Positions 44,125-54,195 of a stretch of 64,000 nt of DNA are shown here, one piece after another. Every line of letters starts with the position of its first letter. Within the stretch, counting starts at the first letter, position 1. The DNA is from Dethiosulfatarculus sandiegensis (lineage in GTDB: Bacteria > Desulfobacterota > Desulfarculia > Desulfarculales > Desulfarculaceae), in contig NZ_AZAC01000083.1 of assembly GCF_000931935.2 (NCBI RefSeq), positions 36,788 to 100,787 on the forward strand. Direction: 5' to 3'. A model generated the notes under the pieces. That model saw nothing but the letters and a program-made list of their open reading frames with translations. It made no database searches and was not told the origin of the DNA. A program made the translations under genes and the position numbers.

Positions 44125-44628
44125 ATGAATGCATTCGCAAGCACAATAGAAAAGATCAGCGATTGGATGGCCAAGGCCGGGGCGGTGATCTTAGGTCTGA
44201 TGACCGTTCTTATCCTGGTGGAAATTTTCCTTTGGAATACTTTTTCCGCCACTACCCTGATCGCAGACGAGTACTCCGCCTATGGCCTGGCGGCAATAAT
44301 TTTTTTGGCCTCGGGCTACTGCCTGAAAGAAAAGGGCCATATACGTATAACCCTGGTTTTGAGCTTTCTTTCCCCCAGGCTGCAGAGAATAATTACCTTT
44401 GTGTCCACTGCTATCTCCACGGTTTTCATGGGTTACCTGTTTTGGTACCTCTGGAAAATGATGGCCGCAGCCCATCGCTACGGCTCCACTTCGGGCACAC
44501 TCACTGAAACTCCCATTTGGATACCCCAGACCATAATGCTGGTGGGCGCTCTCTCGTTTCTGCTGCAGTTTGTAGCCAGTTCGGTGCGCACCTACCAGGC
44601 AATCGGCACGGGTGAGGATGTTTTTTGA
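44125..44628 (+). CDS. dctQ: TRAP transporter small permease subunit
   Basis: 167 residues with four membrane helices (residues ~16-38, 50-68, 88-110, 132-154). DctQ-like: DEYSAYGLAAIIFLASGYCLKEKGHIRI is the conserved centre. It links DctP and DctM in the inner membrane. GGAGGG lies ten bases before the ATG. Confidence 0.92.
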   Translation: MNAFASTIEKISDWMAKAGAVILGLMTVLILVEIFLWNTFSATTLIADEYSAYGLAAIIFLASGYCLKEKGHIRITLVLSFLSPRLQRIITFVSTAISTVFMGYLFWYLWKMMAAAHRYGSTSGTLTETPIWIPQTIMLVGALSFLLQFVASSVRTYQAIGTGEDVF

Positions 44629-44686
44629 GATTGCTCATTGAATCCGTTTATTAAGGATTTCCAAATAAAATACCAAGGTGTGAGAT

Positions 44687-45997
44687 ATGGAATTTAGTTT
44701 GTTAACCATGTCCCTGGTGGTGTTCGGAGTGCTTTTTCTGGCCCTGGGCGCTGGAATATGGGTTGGTTTTGCCCTTTTCATAGTTGGGTTTGTGGGCATG
44801 ACCTTTTTCGGCACCCTGCCCGCAGGCAACAATATGGCCTCTTCCGTTTGGGCAACGGTGGAGAAATGGGAATATGTGGCCCTGCCGCTATTCATATTAA
44901 TGGGTGAGATCCTGTTCCGCTCGGGCATCTCGGAGAGGCTTTTCAAGTCCCTGGTTCCCTGGCTTTATCGCTTGCCCGGCGGACTTCTGCTTATGAATAT
45001 CGTCTCCTGTACCCTTTTTGCCGCTGTCTCCGGCTCCAGCGCAGCCACCACGGCAACCGTGGGCCGGATCACTTTAGCCGAGTTTGACAAGCTGGGCTAT
45101 GACAAGCGCATGGCCATGGGCTCTTTGGCCGGTGCGGGAACCCTGGGCTTTTTGATTCCGCCGAGCCTTATCATGATCGTCTATGCCATCTTGGCCGAGG
45201 TCTCCATCGGCAAGATGTTCATGGCGGGCATCCTTCCCGGCCTTCTGCTGGCCAGTGTTTACATTGCCTATATTATTTTTCAGGGCATCAGAAAGCCGGA
45301 GATCGCCCCCCGCATGGCCGAGAGCTATTCCTGGAGCGAGCGCTTTGTGGCCTTAAAAGACCTGGCCCCAACCATTTTCTTGATCTTGATGGTTCTGGGC
45401 AGCATCTACGCGGGCATAGCCACGCCTACCGAGGCGGCTGCCCTGGGTGTGTTCGGGGCCACGCTTTTTGCGGTCATAAACCGGCAGATGACCTGGAAGA
45501 CCATGATGGAGTGCCTCATCGGCGCGGTCAAGACCAACGCCATGATAATGCTGATCGTTATCGGCGCCGGTTTCTTGAGCAGGGTCATGGGTTTCTTGGG
45601 AATCCCGGCTGCCATCACCGAGTTCATCGTGGGCCTGGGTCTTTCCCCCTACACCCTGATGGTGCTCTTGGGTCTGTTCTATATCGTGCTGGGCTGCCTT
45701 TTGGACGGTTTTTCCATTGTGGTTATGACCCTGCCGATAGCCCTGCCCATGGTTACCGCGGCTGGTTTCGACCCGGTGTGGTTCGGCATCTATCTGGTGC
45801 TCATGGTTGAGGTGAGTCAGATCACCCCGCCGGTTGGATTCAACCTGTTTGTAATTCAGGGACTGACCGGCGAGCCTATCATGAAGATAGCCCGTTATGC
45901 CTTCCCCTTCTTTTTCCTTATGCTTTTTACTACCGCTATCTTAACCATATTCCCGGATATCGCCTTGTTCCTGCCGAATATCATGGTGGGCAAGTAG
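44687..45997 (+). CDS. dctM: TRAP transporter large permease subunit
   Basis: 436 residues, about twelve membrane helices, the sodium-coupled transport channel. Typical segments: SGSSAATTATVGRITL, GSLAGAGTLGFLIPPSLIMIVYAI, SIYAGIATPTEAAALGVFGA, and QITPPVGFNLFVIQGLTGEP. AAGGTGTGAGAT precedes the ATG. Third gene of dctPQM. Confidence 0.95.
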   Translation: MEFSLLTMSLVVFGVLFLALGAGIWVGFALFIVGFVGMTFFGTLPAGNNMASSVWATVEKWEYVALPLFILMGEILFRSGISERLFKSLVPWLYRLPGGLLLMNIVSCTLFAAVSGSSAATTATVGRITLAEFDKLGYDKRMAMGSLAGAGTLGFLIPPSLIMIVYAILAEVSIGKMFMAGILPGLLLASVYIAYIIFQGIRKPEIAPRMAESYSWSERFVALKDLAPTIFLILMVLGSIYAGIATPTEAAALGVFGATLFAVINRQMTWKTMMECLIGAVKTNAMIMLIVIGAGFLSRVMGFLGIPAAITEFIVGLGLSPYTLMVLLGLFYIVLGCLLDGFSIVVMTLPIALPMVTAAGFDPVWFGIYLVLMVEVSQITPPVGFNLFVIQGLTGEPIMKIARYAFPFFFLMLFTTAILTIFPDIALFLPNIMVGK

Positions 45998-46030
45998 CGT
46001 TTCGGGTCTTTAAATAGGAGAGCTGAGAAA

Positions 46031-46801
46031 ATGGCAACACAATGGTTGCAGGAGAAATCCTGGCTGGACGTAGAAGAGTATCTGAAAAAGGACGACCGCA
46101 TCATCATCCCGGTGGGCAGCACCGAGCAGCACGGCTGCTTTGCCGCTTTGGGTACGGATACCTATGTGGCCTCCACCCTGGCCGAGGACGCCAGCGACAA
46201 GACCGGTGTCCTGGTTACTCCGCCGGTGTGGTACGGCTGGAGCCCCCATCACCTGGCCCGTCCCGGCACGGTGAGTGTGCGGGCCGAGGTGTTGATCGAA
46301 CTTTTAAGCGACATGATCGAATCCCTGGCCAGCCACGGCTTTAAAAAGTTTGTGGTGATCAACGGTCACCGGATCGTGAATATCTCCTGGATGCAGATCG
46401 CCGCTGAAAGGGCCCAGAGGGAGAATCAGGTCAAGGTGGCGATTTTTGACCCGGCCTTTATGAGCAAGGAGATCTCCAAGGAACTGGGCTTTGGCCCCAT
46501 CGGCCATGCCGAGGAGATCGAGATTTCCCATATGCTCTACCGCTACCCCGAGCTGGTGGATATCGAAAAGGCCAAGGATAACCCCAAAAAGGATGAACCC
46601 CTTTATCACCTGGATCCCCACGATCCCAGGGACACCCTGTGCTATGTGCCGGCCACCATGGAAGACATGCTCGGAACCTATGAAGCCACCGGCGACACGG
46701 TCGGCGGATGCCCCACTCAGTCTTCGGCAGACAAGGGCAAGAAATACCATGACCATGTGGTGGGCAGGCTGGTTCAGGTGTTGGATATGTTGAAGGACTA
46801 A
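46031..46801 (+). CDS. Creatininase-family amidohydrolase
   Basis: 256 residues. Metal-binding residues of the creatininase fold are present: Glu32 and His34 in IPVGSTEQHG, Asp43 in GTDTYVA, then VVINGHRIVN and the Glu/His pair in GHAEEIEISHML. Members hydrolyse cyclic or linear amides, including creatinine and formylated amines, or cleave peptides as in mycofactocin MftE. AGGAGAGCTGAGAAA precedes the ATG, 33 bases after dctM, so it is the last gene of the TRAP operon and probably acts on the imported substrate or its product. Substrate unknown. Confidence 0.85.
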   Translation: MATQWLQEKSWLDVEEYLKKDDRIIIPVGSTEQHGCFAALGTDTYVASTLAEDASDKTGVLVTPPVWYGWSPHHLARPGTVSVRAEVLIELLSDMIESLASHGFKKFVVINGHRIVNISWMQIAAERAQRENQVKVAIFDPAFMSKEISKELGFGPIGHAEEIEISHMLYRYPELVDIEKAKDNPKKDEPLYHLDPHDPRDTLCYVPATMEDMLGTYEATGDTVGGCPTQSSADKGKKYHDHVVGRLVQVLDMLKD

Positions 46802-46834
46802 TCGGTTCTAAAGCACGGTCCGGATTGAGCAGAT

Positions 46835-46873
46835 AAAAACCGGAGCTTGGCGTTGGCCAGGCTCCGGTTTTTT
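46835..46873. terminator. Bidirectional terminator between the creatininase gene and ruvB
   Basis: Twelve-base arms AAAAACCGGAGC/GCTCCGGTTTTT around a 14-base loop, then TTTAATTTT. Convergent genes flank it. Confidence 0.88.
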
Positions 46874-46892
46874 AATTTTCGGGAAGGTGCTC

Positions 46893-47936
46893 TTAAAACA
46901 GGCGCTTCTGCGCCCCCATGGTGGGGGTGAGCCCCAGGTGGTCATAGGCCCTTTTGGTGGCCACCCGGCCCTGGGAAGTGCGTTTGATAAAGCCCTGCTG
47001 AATCAGGTAGGGCTCATAGACCTCTTCCAGGGTGTGGGCCTCCTCACTAACCGAGGCGGCCAGGGTTCCGAGCCCCACAGGGCCTCCGTCGAATTTTTGT
47101 ATGATGGCGCTCATCATCTCCCGGTCGAGCCGGTCCAAGCCGTGGCTGTCCACCCCCAGCCTGCCGAGGGCATAGTCGGCCAGCTCCCTGTCCACCTTGC
47201 CGTCCGCCTGGACCTGGGCAAAGTCCCGCACTCTTTTCAACAGCCGGTTGGCCACCCTGGGGGTGGCGCGGGAGCGTTTGGCTATCTCCATGGCCCCTGC
47301 TTTTTCAATCTCAAGTCCCAGTATCTTGGCTGAGCGGAGTACGATTTCGGCCAACTGGTCCGGGGTGTAGAAATCCACCCGCACCTGCACTCCGAAACGG
47401 TCCCGCATGGGAGGGGTCAGAAGACCGGCCCTGGTGGTGGCTCCCACCAGGGTGAAGGGAGGCAGATCCAGCTTGACGGTCCTGGCGCTGGGCCCCTGGC
47501 CGATAACGATATCCAGATGAAAATCCTCCATGGCCGGGTAGAGGGTCTCTTCGACCACCCGGTTCAGACGATGGATTTCATCTACAAAAAGCACATCCTT
47601 GGGGCGCAGGTTGGTGAGGATGGCCGCCAGGTCCCCGGCCCGTTCCAGGACCGGGCCGCTGGTGGCGGTAAGCCCAACCTCCAGCTCGCTGGCCAGGATG
47701 TTGGCCATGGTTGTTTTGCCCAGGCCGGGATGGCCGTGCAAAAGCACATGGTCCAGGGCTTCGCCCCTTTGCCTGGCCGCCTGGATAAAAACCGCCAGGT
47801 TTGCCTTGGCCTCGTCCTGGCCTATGTATTCGGCCAGGGTTTTAGGGCGCAGGTTTTCCATGACCAGGTCGTCTTCCTGGGGCGCTCCATCCACCAGCCT
47901 CTGGTCAAAATATTCCTGGCTCAATTGTTCCACCAT
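46893..47936 (-). CDS. ruvB: Holliday junction branch-migration helicase RuvB
   Basis: 347 residues of AAA+ ATPase. Walker A LHGHPGLGKTTMAN, Walker B FVDEIHRLN, sensor region GATTRAGLLTPPMRDRFG, and the C-terminal winged helix (EPYLIQQGFIKRTSQGRVAT). It drives junction movement with RuvA. The start is not certain; the ribosome site is poor. Separated from ruvA by about 85 bases, the third gene of the ruvCAB set. Confidence 0.96.
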   Translation of the reverse strand: MVEQLSQEYFDQRLVDGAPQEDDLVMENLRPKTLAEYIGQDEAKANLAVFIQAARQRGEALDHVLLHGHPGLGKTTMANILASELEVGLTATSGPVLERAGDLAAILTNLRPKDVLFVDEIHRLNRVVEETLYPAMEDFHLDIVIGQGPSARTVKLDLPPFTLVGATTRAGLLTPPMRDRFGVQVRVDFYTPDQLAEIVLRSAKILGLEIEKAGAMEIAKRSRATPRVANRLLKRVRDFAQVQADGKVDRELADYALGRLGVDSHGLDRLDREMMSAIIQKFDGGPVGLGTLAASVSEEAHTLEEVYEPYLIQQGFIKRTSQGRVATKRAYDHLGLTPTMGAQKRLF

Positions 47937-48021
47937 TTATGCGGGTTTTGGGATCAAAAGATGAGTTTCCGGCATCAGTTTACGCCATAAAGTCGGCCCG
48001 GACAAACCTTTGGGTTGTTTC

Positions 48022-48615
48022 CTAGCCCGCCCCTTTCAGGGCTTTGCGCAGAAGATCCTCAACCGTGGCCGGGCCGTCCAGGGCCTGGGCGGCCTTGTCC
48101 ACCATTTTCTGGGCCTGGTTTTCAGGATAGCCCAGGTTGGTCAGGGCGCTAAGAGCGTCTTCCAGGGCGGAAAGCGGGGCCTCCGCGGCCAGGGGCGCTA
48201 TCTGTTCCGCCGCCTGGGGCAGCTTGCCTTCCAGTTCCAAGAGCAGGCGGGCCGCGGTTTTTTTACCGATTCCGGGAATGTTAACCAGCCTGCCGGTGTT
48301 TTTGGTCTGCACGGCCTGCCACAACTCGGCGCTGGTGATGCCGCTTAAAATGGAGAGCGCCAGCTTGGGCCCCACCTTGCTCACCGAGGTGAGCAGGGCG
48401 AATGTCGACTTCTCCTCGCCGGTGGTGAAGCCGTAGAGGTGGATGGCGTCTTCCCTGACCACGGTGTGAATATTAAGTTCCACTTCCTGCCCCGGTTGGG
48501 GAAGCTCGTAAAAACTGGTGAGGCTTAAAAAGACCCTGTAGCCCACTCCGCCCACATCCACAATCACCTGATCCGGGTGGCGGGAGATTAAAACTCCCTT
48601 AAGCCTGGCGATCAT
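48022..48615 (-). CDS. ruvA: Holliday junction DNA-binding protein RuvA
   Basis: 197 residues. N-terminal OB fold (MIARLKGVLISRHPDQVIVDVGGVGYRVF), central helix-hairpin-helix units (LTSVSKVGPKLALSILSG, LVNIPGIGKKTAARLLLEL) and a C-terminal helical domain that contacts RuvB (LSALTNLGYPENQAQKMV). Start overlaps the ruvC stop by four bases. Confidence 0.96.
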   Translation of the reverse strand: MIARLKGVLISRHPDQVIVDVGGVGYRVFLSLTSFYELPQPGQEVELNIHTVVREDAIHLYGFTTGEEKSTFALLTSVSKVGPKLALSILSGITSAELWQAVQTKNTGRLVNIPGIGKKTAARLLLELEGKLPQAAEQIAPLAAEAPLSALEDALSALTNLGYPENQAQKMVDKAAQALDGPATVEDLLRKALKGAG

Positions 48616-49124
48616 TTGCAGCGCTCCAACATGGCGTTAATTTTTCTGGTGTTCAAATGGGTTATGGCCAGGGCCAAGGCGTCGGTGGCGTCAAGCCCCA
48701 GGTCCAGGGGCTTGCCGAGGATCTGAATGGTCATGGCCCGCACCTGCTCCTTGGTGGCCCGCCCGTTGCCCACCAGGGCCTTTTTTACGGAAGTGGGTGT
48801 ATATTCAAAAACTTCCAGCCCAGACAATGAAGATGCCAAAAGGGCCACTCCCCGAGCATGCCCCAGAATAAGGGCGGTTCGGGCGTTTTTATAGGTAAAA
48901 ATGCCCTCCACCGCCATTTCGACCGGAGATGTGCGGCCGATAATCTGGGTCAGCTTTTCAAAAATCGCCAAAAGGCGCGTGTTAAGCGGCTTTTTGGCTG
49001 GAGCGTGGATGGTTCCGGCGGCCAGCAGTCTGAAGTCGTTGGGCCGGCTCCCGGGTTCCACCACCGCATAACCGGTATGATGGCTGCCCGGGTCCAGCCC
49101 TAACACCCTGGGGCCAAAAGGCAC
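48612..49124 (-). CDS. ruvC: Crossover junction endodeoxyribonuclease RuvC
   Basis: 170 residues, RNase H-fold resolvase. Catalytic acids: Asp in RVLGLDPGSHHTGYAV, Glu in MAVEGIFTYKNARTA, and the late pair in LGLDATDALALAITH. It cuts Holliday junctions loaded by RuvAB. First gene of ruvC-ruvA-ruvB and 13 bases after yebC, a common neighbour. Confidence 0.96.
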   Translation of the reverse strand: MPFGPRVLGLDPGSHHTGYAVVEPGSRPNDFRLLAAGTIHAPAKKPLNTRLLAIFEKLTQIIGRTSPVEMAVEGIFTYKNARTALILGHARGVALLASSLSGLEVFEYTPTSVKKALVGNGRATKEQVRAMTIQILGKPLDLGLDATDALALAITHLNTRKINAMLERCK

Positions 49125-49137
49125 GAGGCTCTGATCC

Positions 49138-49890
49138 CTAGGAGTCTAGAGAGGCCATAACCTCGTCCGGAATATCAAAGTTGGAGTAGACCGCCTGCAC
49201 GTCGTCACCGTCGTCCAAGGCTTCCATAAGCTTAAGCACCTTGCCCGCCTCGGCGGGATCTGTGATCTCAACCGTGGTGGAGGGAAGCTTGGTAACCTCG
49301 GCGCTCAAGGGGGTGAGGCCCGCTTCGGTAAAGGCCTGGCTCAAGGCCTCGAAATCGGAGGGCTCACAGCGCACTTCAAAGGTGTCGCCTTCATCGGTGA
49401 CATCTTCCGCGCCTGCCTCAAGGCCGATCTCCATCAGCTGGTCCTCATCGGCTTCGTCCTTGGCAAAGGAGAAAAGGCCTTTGGACTCAAATAGATAGCC
49501 CACAGCACCGGATTTGGCCAGGGAACCGCCCCTTTTGGTTAAAAGGTGGCGCACCTCGGCCGCAGCCCGGTTTTTGTTGTCTGTTACGCATTCGATCAGA
49601 AAGGCCACACCGCCGGGGCCATAGCCTTCATAGGTGATCTCTTCGTAGGTTACGCCCTCAAGCTCGCCGGTGCCTTTTTTAATGGCCCTTTCGATATTGT
49701 CTTTGGGCATGTTCTGGGACTTGGCCGCCGCAACTGCGGTTCTCAGGCGGGAGTTGGCGTCAATGTCGCCTCCGCCCATTTTGGCGGCTATGGTGAGCTC
49801 CCGCATCAAGCGGGTGAAAATCTGCCCGCGCTTGGCATCGGCAGCGCCCTTTTTACGTTTAATCGTGCTCCATTTGCTATGACCGGACAT
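49138..49890 (-). CDS. yebC: YebC/PmpR-family protein
   Basis: 250 residues. Family opening MSGHSKWSTIKRKKGAADAKRGQIFTRL is unmistakable; RLRTAVAAAKSQNMPKDNIERAIKKGTG and YEGYGPGGVAFLIE follow. Members act as transcription regulators or, as shown more recently, help ribosomes at difficult sequences. GGGGG stands before the ATG. Likely cotranscribed with rlmE upstream and ruvCAB downstream. Confidence 0.96.
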   Translation of the reverse strand: MSGHSKWSTIKRKKGAADAKRGQIFTRLMRELTIAAKMGGGDIDANSRLRTAVAAAKSQNMPKDNIERAIKKGTGELEGVTYEEITYEGYGPGGVAFLIECVTDNKNRAAAEVRHLLTKRGGSLAKSGAVGYLFESKGLFSFAKDEADEDQLMEIGLEAGAEDVTDEGDTFEVRCEPSDFEALSQAFTEAGLTPLSAEVTKLPSTTVEITDPAEAGKVLKLMEALDDGDDVQAVYSNFDIPDEVMASLDS

Positions 49891-49963
49891 GTCTTAAGCC
49901 CCCGTGCGTCTAAATATGGTTATGGGGTTTTTATCAACCAAGCCTGCCCCGGGGTCTGGAACG

Positions 49964-50548
49964 CTATTTGAGCCCCATACCCAGCAGGTATATTTCCTTG
50001 CTCTTTGACTTGCTGGCCGAAGGCTTGTGGGCCTTGCCCAGCTTAAAAGCTATTTTAACCTTTTTGATCAGATCATCGGTGCCCGCACCGAAAAAAACTT
50101 TGGTCACCAGCCCACCGCCGGGTTTTAAAAGCTCCCGGGCCAGGTCAAAGGCCTTTTCAGCCATGGCCACACTTTTATCCACATCTGCATGGTGCACACC
50201 CGTGGTGCGGGGTGCGGCGTCAGACAGGATCAGGTCAAAGGATTCGGCGTATTTTCTGAAATCATCCGCTTTAAGATTAAAAAGATCGGTTTGGATGAAT
50301 CGTGTGTTGGCGCTTTGGGCCACGGCCAGGGGTTGGATATCCACCCCGACCACCAATCCCTTGGGCCCCACCTTACGGGATACATATTGCATCCAGGATC
50401 CGGGGTGGCACCCTAAGTCCACAACTTTCATACCTGATTTCAGAATGTGGTAGCGCCGGTCGATCTCTTCGAGCTTGTAGATCGAGCGTGCGGCGTAGCC
50501 TTCCTTCTTGGCCTTGTGATAATAGTTGTCTAAGTTTGAACGGGTCAT
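49964..50548 (-). CDS. rlmE: 23S rRNA 2'-O-methyltransferase RlmE (FtsJ)
   Basis: 194 residues. Rossmann-fold methyltransferase that modifies a uridine in the 23S A-loop. The K-D-K-E tetrad is visible: Lys in YAARSIYKLEEID, Asp in LILSDAAPRTTG, Lys in LVTKVFFGAG and Glu in SKSKEIYLLG. AdoMet binding VVDLGCHPGSWMQYVS. A short Lys/Ser-rich stretch precedes the last motif. Confidence 0.95.
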   Translation of the reverse strand: MTRSNLDNYYHKAKKEGYAARSIYKLEEIDRRYHILKSGMKVVDLGCHPGSWMQYVSRKVGPKGLVVGVDIQPLAVAQSANTRFIQTDLFNLKADDFRKYAESFDLILSDAAPRTTGVHHADVDKSVAMAEKAFDLARELLKPGGGLVTKVFFGAGTDDLIKKVKIAFKLGKAHKPSASKSKSKEIYLLGMGLK

Positions 50549-50659
50549 GGCTGACCAAATGTAGCATAGGCGGCAGGTAGGGGCAAGTGGTCAGTGTAAC
50601 TGGGTATAAGCCAAAAGTAAGCTTTTTTTGCAGAAAGTGTATTTTTTTTCTAACCGGCC

Positions 50660-50723
50660 TTGCATCTTGGTAATCCGATGCTTACCATTCATTCCGTTGG
50701 CACTCATAGTCCGAGAGTGCCAA
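50660..50723 (+). promoter_or_regulatory. groESL promoter with CIRCE operator
   Basis: CIRCE inverted repeat TTGGCACTC-N9-GAGTGCCAA at 50697-50723, the HrcA repressor site (one-base variant of the TTAGCACTC consensus in each arm, still perfectly symmetric). A candidate promoter lies just ahead: TTGCAT at 50660, 17 bases, TACCAT at 50683, so the transcript would begin at the edge of the operator. Heat or misfolded-protein load should relieve HrcA repression. Confidence 0.93.
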
Positions 50724-50815
50724 TCAATACCGGATCAAGTTAAAGGATGCCCTGTAAGAGGGCAACGCTATGTAAACATTAATTATCTCTGTCTGACCAA
50801 GGAGGAGAGGGTAAG

Positions 50816-51103
50816 ATGCAAATCAAACCTCTGCAGGATCGCGTTATCGTAAAGCGCCTGGAAGAAGAAGAAAAGACCGCAGGCGGCATCATCATTCCCG
50901 ACACTGCCAAAGAAAAACCCCAGCAGGGTAAAGTCCTGGCCGTGGGTCCGGGCAAGGTGCTGGAAGGCGGCACCCGCGTTGATCTTACCGTCAAGGAAGG
51001 CGACGTGGTTTTGTTCGGCAAGTACGCCGGCAGCGAAGTCAAGATCGACGGCGAAGAGCTTCTGATCATGCGCGAAGACGACATCCTGGGAATCGTGGGC
51101 TGA
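50816..51103 (+). CDS. groES: Co-chaperonin GroES
   Basis: 95 residues. MQIKPLQDRVIVKRLEEEEKTAGGIIIPDTAKEKPQQG includes the mobile loop that binds GroEL. It caps the chaperonin cage. GGAGGAGAGGGTAAG gives a very strong ribosome site. Controlled by the CIRCE element upstream and cotranscribed with groEL. Confidence 0.98.
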   Translation: MQIKPLQDRVIVKRLEEEEKTAGGIIIPDTAKEKPQQGKVLAVGPGKVLEGGTRVDLTVKEGDVVLFGKYAGSEVKIDGEELLIMREDDILGIVG

Positions 51104-51212
51104 TCTCGCCCTGTCTCTAGGCAGGGCCCAATAAGGCCCGCTAGTTAGACCCGCAGGATAAAGACATTAAAAAAGAAGCCCTTTATGCGGCTTGTAAGAG
51201 GAGTTTTAGGAA

Positions 51213-52856
<1,644 letters not shown>

Positions 52857-52874
52857 GAAACACCGCCTAGATAA

Positions 52875-52895
52875 GGGCCAAGGCTTCCTTGGCCC
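52875..52895 (+). repeat. Hairpin directly after groEL
   Basis: GGGCCAAGG-CTT-CCTTGGCCC, 19 bases beyond the stop, with GATAA/TTATC further out. It lies ahead of the main terminator and may protect the transcript end. Confidence 0.7.
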
Positions 52896-52913
52896 GCCTT
52901 TATCCGAAAAGAT

Positions 52914-52953
52914 AAAAGCCCGGTCAGGTTTTCAAAGCCTGACCGGGCTTTTT
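52914..52953. terminator. Strong bidirectional terminator after groESL
   Basis: Perfect 15-base arms AAAAGCCCGGTCAGG/CCTGACCGGGCTTTT with a nine-base loop, then T. Lies between groEL and a convergent PLP-enzyme gene. Confidence 0.92.
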
Positions 52954-52971
52954 AAGTTTAAGGTTTTTTAT

Positions 52972-54132
52972 TTAAGAAAGCGCACGAGACAGGGCCTGGT
53001 CCATATCGTTTATAAGGTCTTCTATCTCTTCGATCCCCAGCGAAAGTCTCAAAAGGCTGTCTGTCACCCCTTCGGCCTGCCTTTGCTCCGGGGAAAGGTG
53101 GACATGGGAGGTTTGGCAAGGCAGGCAGATGAGTGATTCCACTCCGCCCAGGCTGATGGCCGGGATGGTGACCTTAAGCGAACTCATGAGCCTGGCCGCC
53201 TCTTTTGGGCCTGCGGCCAGCTCAAAGGAGAGCATGCCGCCCATACCCTTCATCTGTTTTTGAGCCACCTCATGGCCGGGGTGATTGTTTAACCCCGGAT
53301 AATATACTTTTTTCACCCGTTTATCCTTGGCAAGAAAATCGGCCATTTGGGCGGCGTTTTGGTTTTGCCTGGCCACCCTGATCCCCAGGGTCTTGAGGCC
53401 CCGCTCCAAAAGCTGGCAATCCTGCATATTCAGGCTTCCGCCCAGATTAACCATGACCTGATGGACTTTTTGCATGTGTTTTTGGCTTGCGGCTATGGCC
53501 CCGCAGACCAGGTCGCTGTGTCCGTTTAGGTATTTGGTGCCGCTGTGCACCACCATGTCTATCCCCAGTTTGAGGGGATTCTGATTCACCGGCGAGGCAA
53601 AGGTGTTGTCCGCTATGCTGATCAATCCGTTTGCCCGGGCAAGTTCCGCAATCCGGGCCAGATCGGTGATCTTTAAAAGGGGGTTATTGGGGGTCTCTAC
53701 ATAAATCAGCTTGGTGTTGGGCCTGATGGCCCCGGCAAAAGAGCCCGGGTCCTCGGCCAAGGCAAAGTCAAAGGAAATGCCCATGCGCTCAAGCTGATCC
53801 CGCAGAAAGTATTGGGTGCCGCCATAGAGGCCTGATTGAAAGATGAGGTGGTCGCCCTTTTGAGCAAAGGCCAAAATGGCCGTGGTTACGGCGGCCATGC
53901 CCGAAGCCAGGACCAGCCCTGCCTCGGCCCCTTCCAGGGCGGCTATTTTTTCGGCCGGAGCCTTTTGACTGGGAGTGTTGGAATACCTGGGATAGGCCAC
54001 TTCCCCGGTATGGGGGTTGGGGTGAAGATAAGAGGAAGAACCATGGCAGGGCGTGTTAACCCCGCCGGTCAAGGGGTCTCTTTTGGTTCCGGCATGCACG
54101 CAGATTGTGTTGAGGCCGGGGGTGCGGGACAT
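52972..54132 (-). CDS. Cys/Met-metabolism PLP-dependent enzyme (cystathionine gamma-synthase/beta-lyase/methionine gamma-lyase family)
   Basis: 386 residues of PLP fold type I. PLP lysine in VVHSGTKYLNGHSDL; phosphate-binding YPRYSNTPSQKAPAEKIAALEGAEAGLVLASGMAA; YVETPNNPLLKITDL and LISIADNTFASPVNQ with the PLP-contacting Asp. Within the family it could make cystathionine, cleave it, or degrade methionine or cysteine; the sequence does not decide. AGGAGG is eight bases before the ATG. Downstream of the HisD-like gene on the same strand, 63 bases apart. Confidence 0.88.
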   Translation of the reverse strand: MSRTPGLNTICVHAGTKRDPLTGGVNTPCHGSSSYLHPNPHTGEVAYPRYSNTPSQKAPAEKIAALEGAEAGLVLASGMAAVTTAILAFAQKGDHLIFQSGLYGGTQYFLRDQLERMGISFDFALAEDPGSFAGAIRPNTKLIYVETPNNPLLKITDLARIAELARANGLISIADNTFASPVNQNPLKLGIDMVVHSGTKYLNGHSDLVCGAIAASQKHMQKVHQVMVNLGGSLNMQDCQLLERGLKTLGIRVARQNQNAAQMADFLAKDKRVKKVYYPGLNNHPGHEVAQKQMKGMGGMLSFELAAGPKEAARLMSSLKVTIPAISLGGVESLICLPCQTSHVHLSPEQRQAEGVTDSLLRLSLGIEEIEDLINDMDQALSRALS

Positions 54133-54195
54133 GGGAAAAACCTCCTGGTTTTGGCGTGATGCCGCCCCGGAGGGACCGGGACGGCGCAGGCTTTT

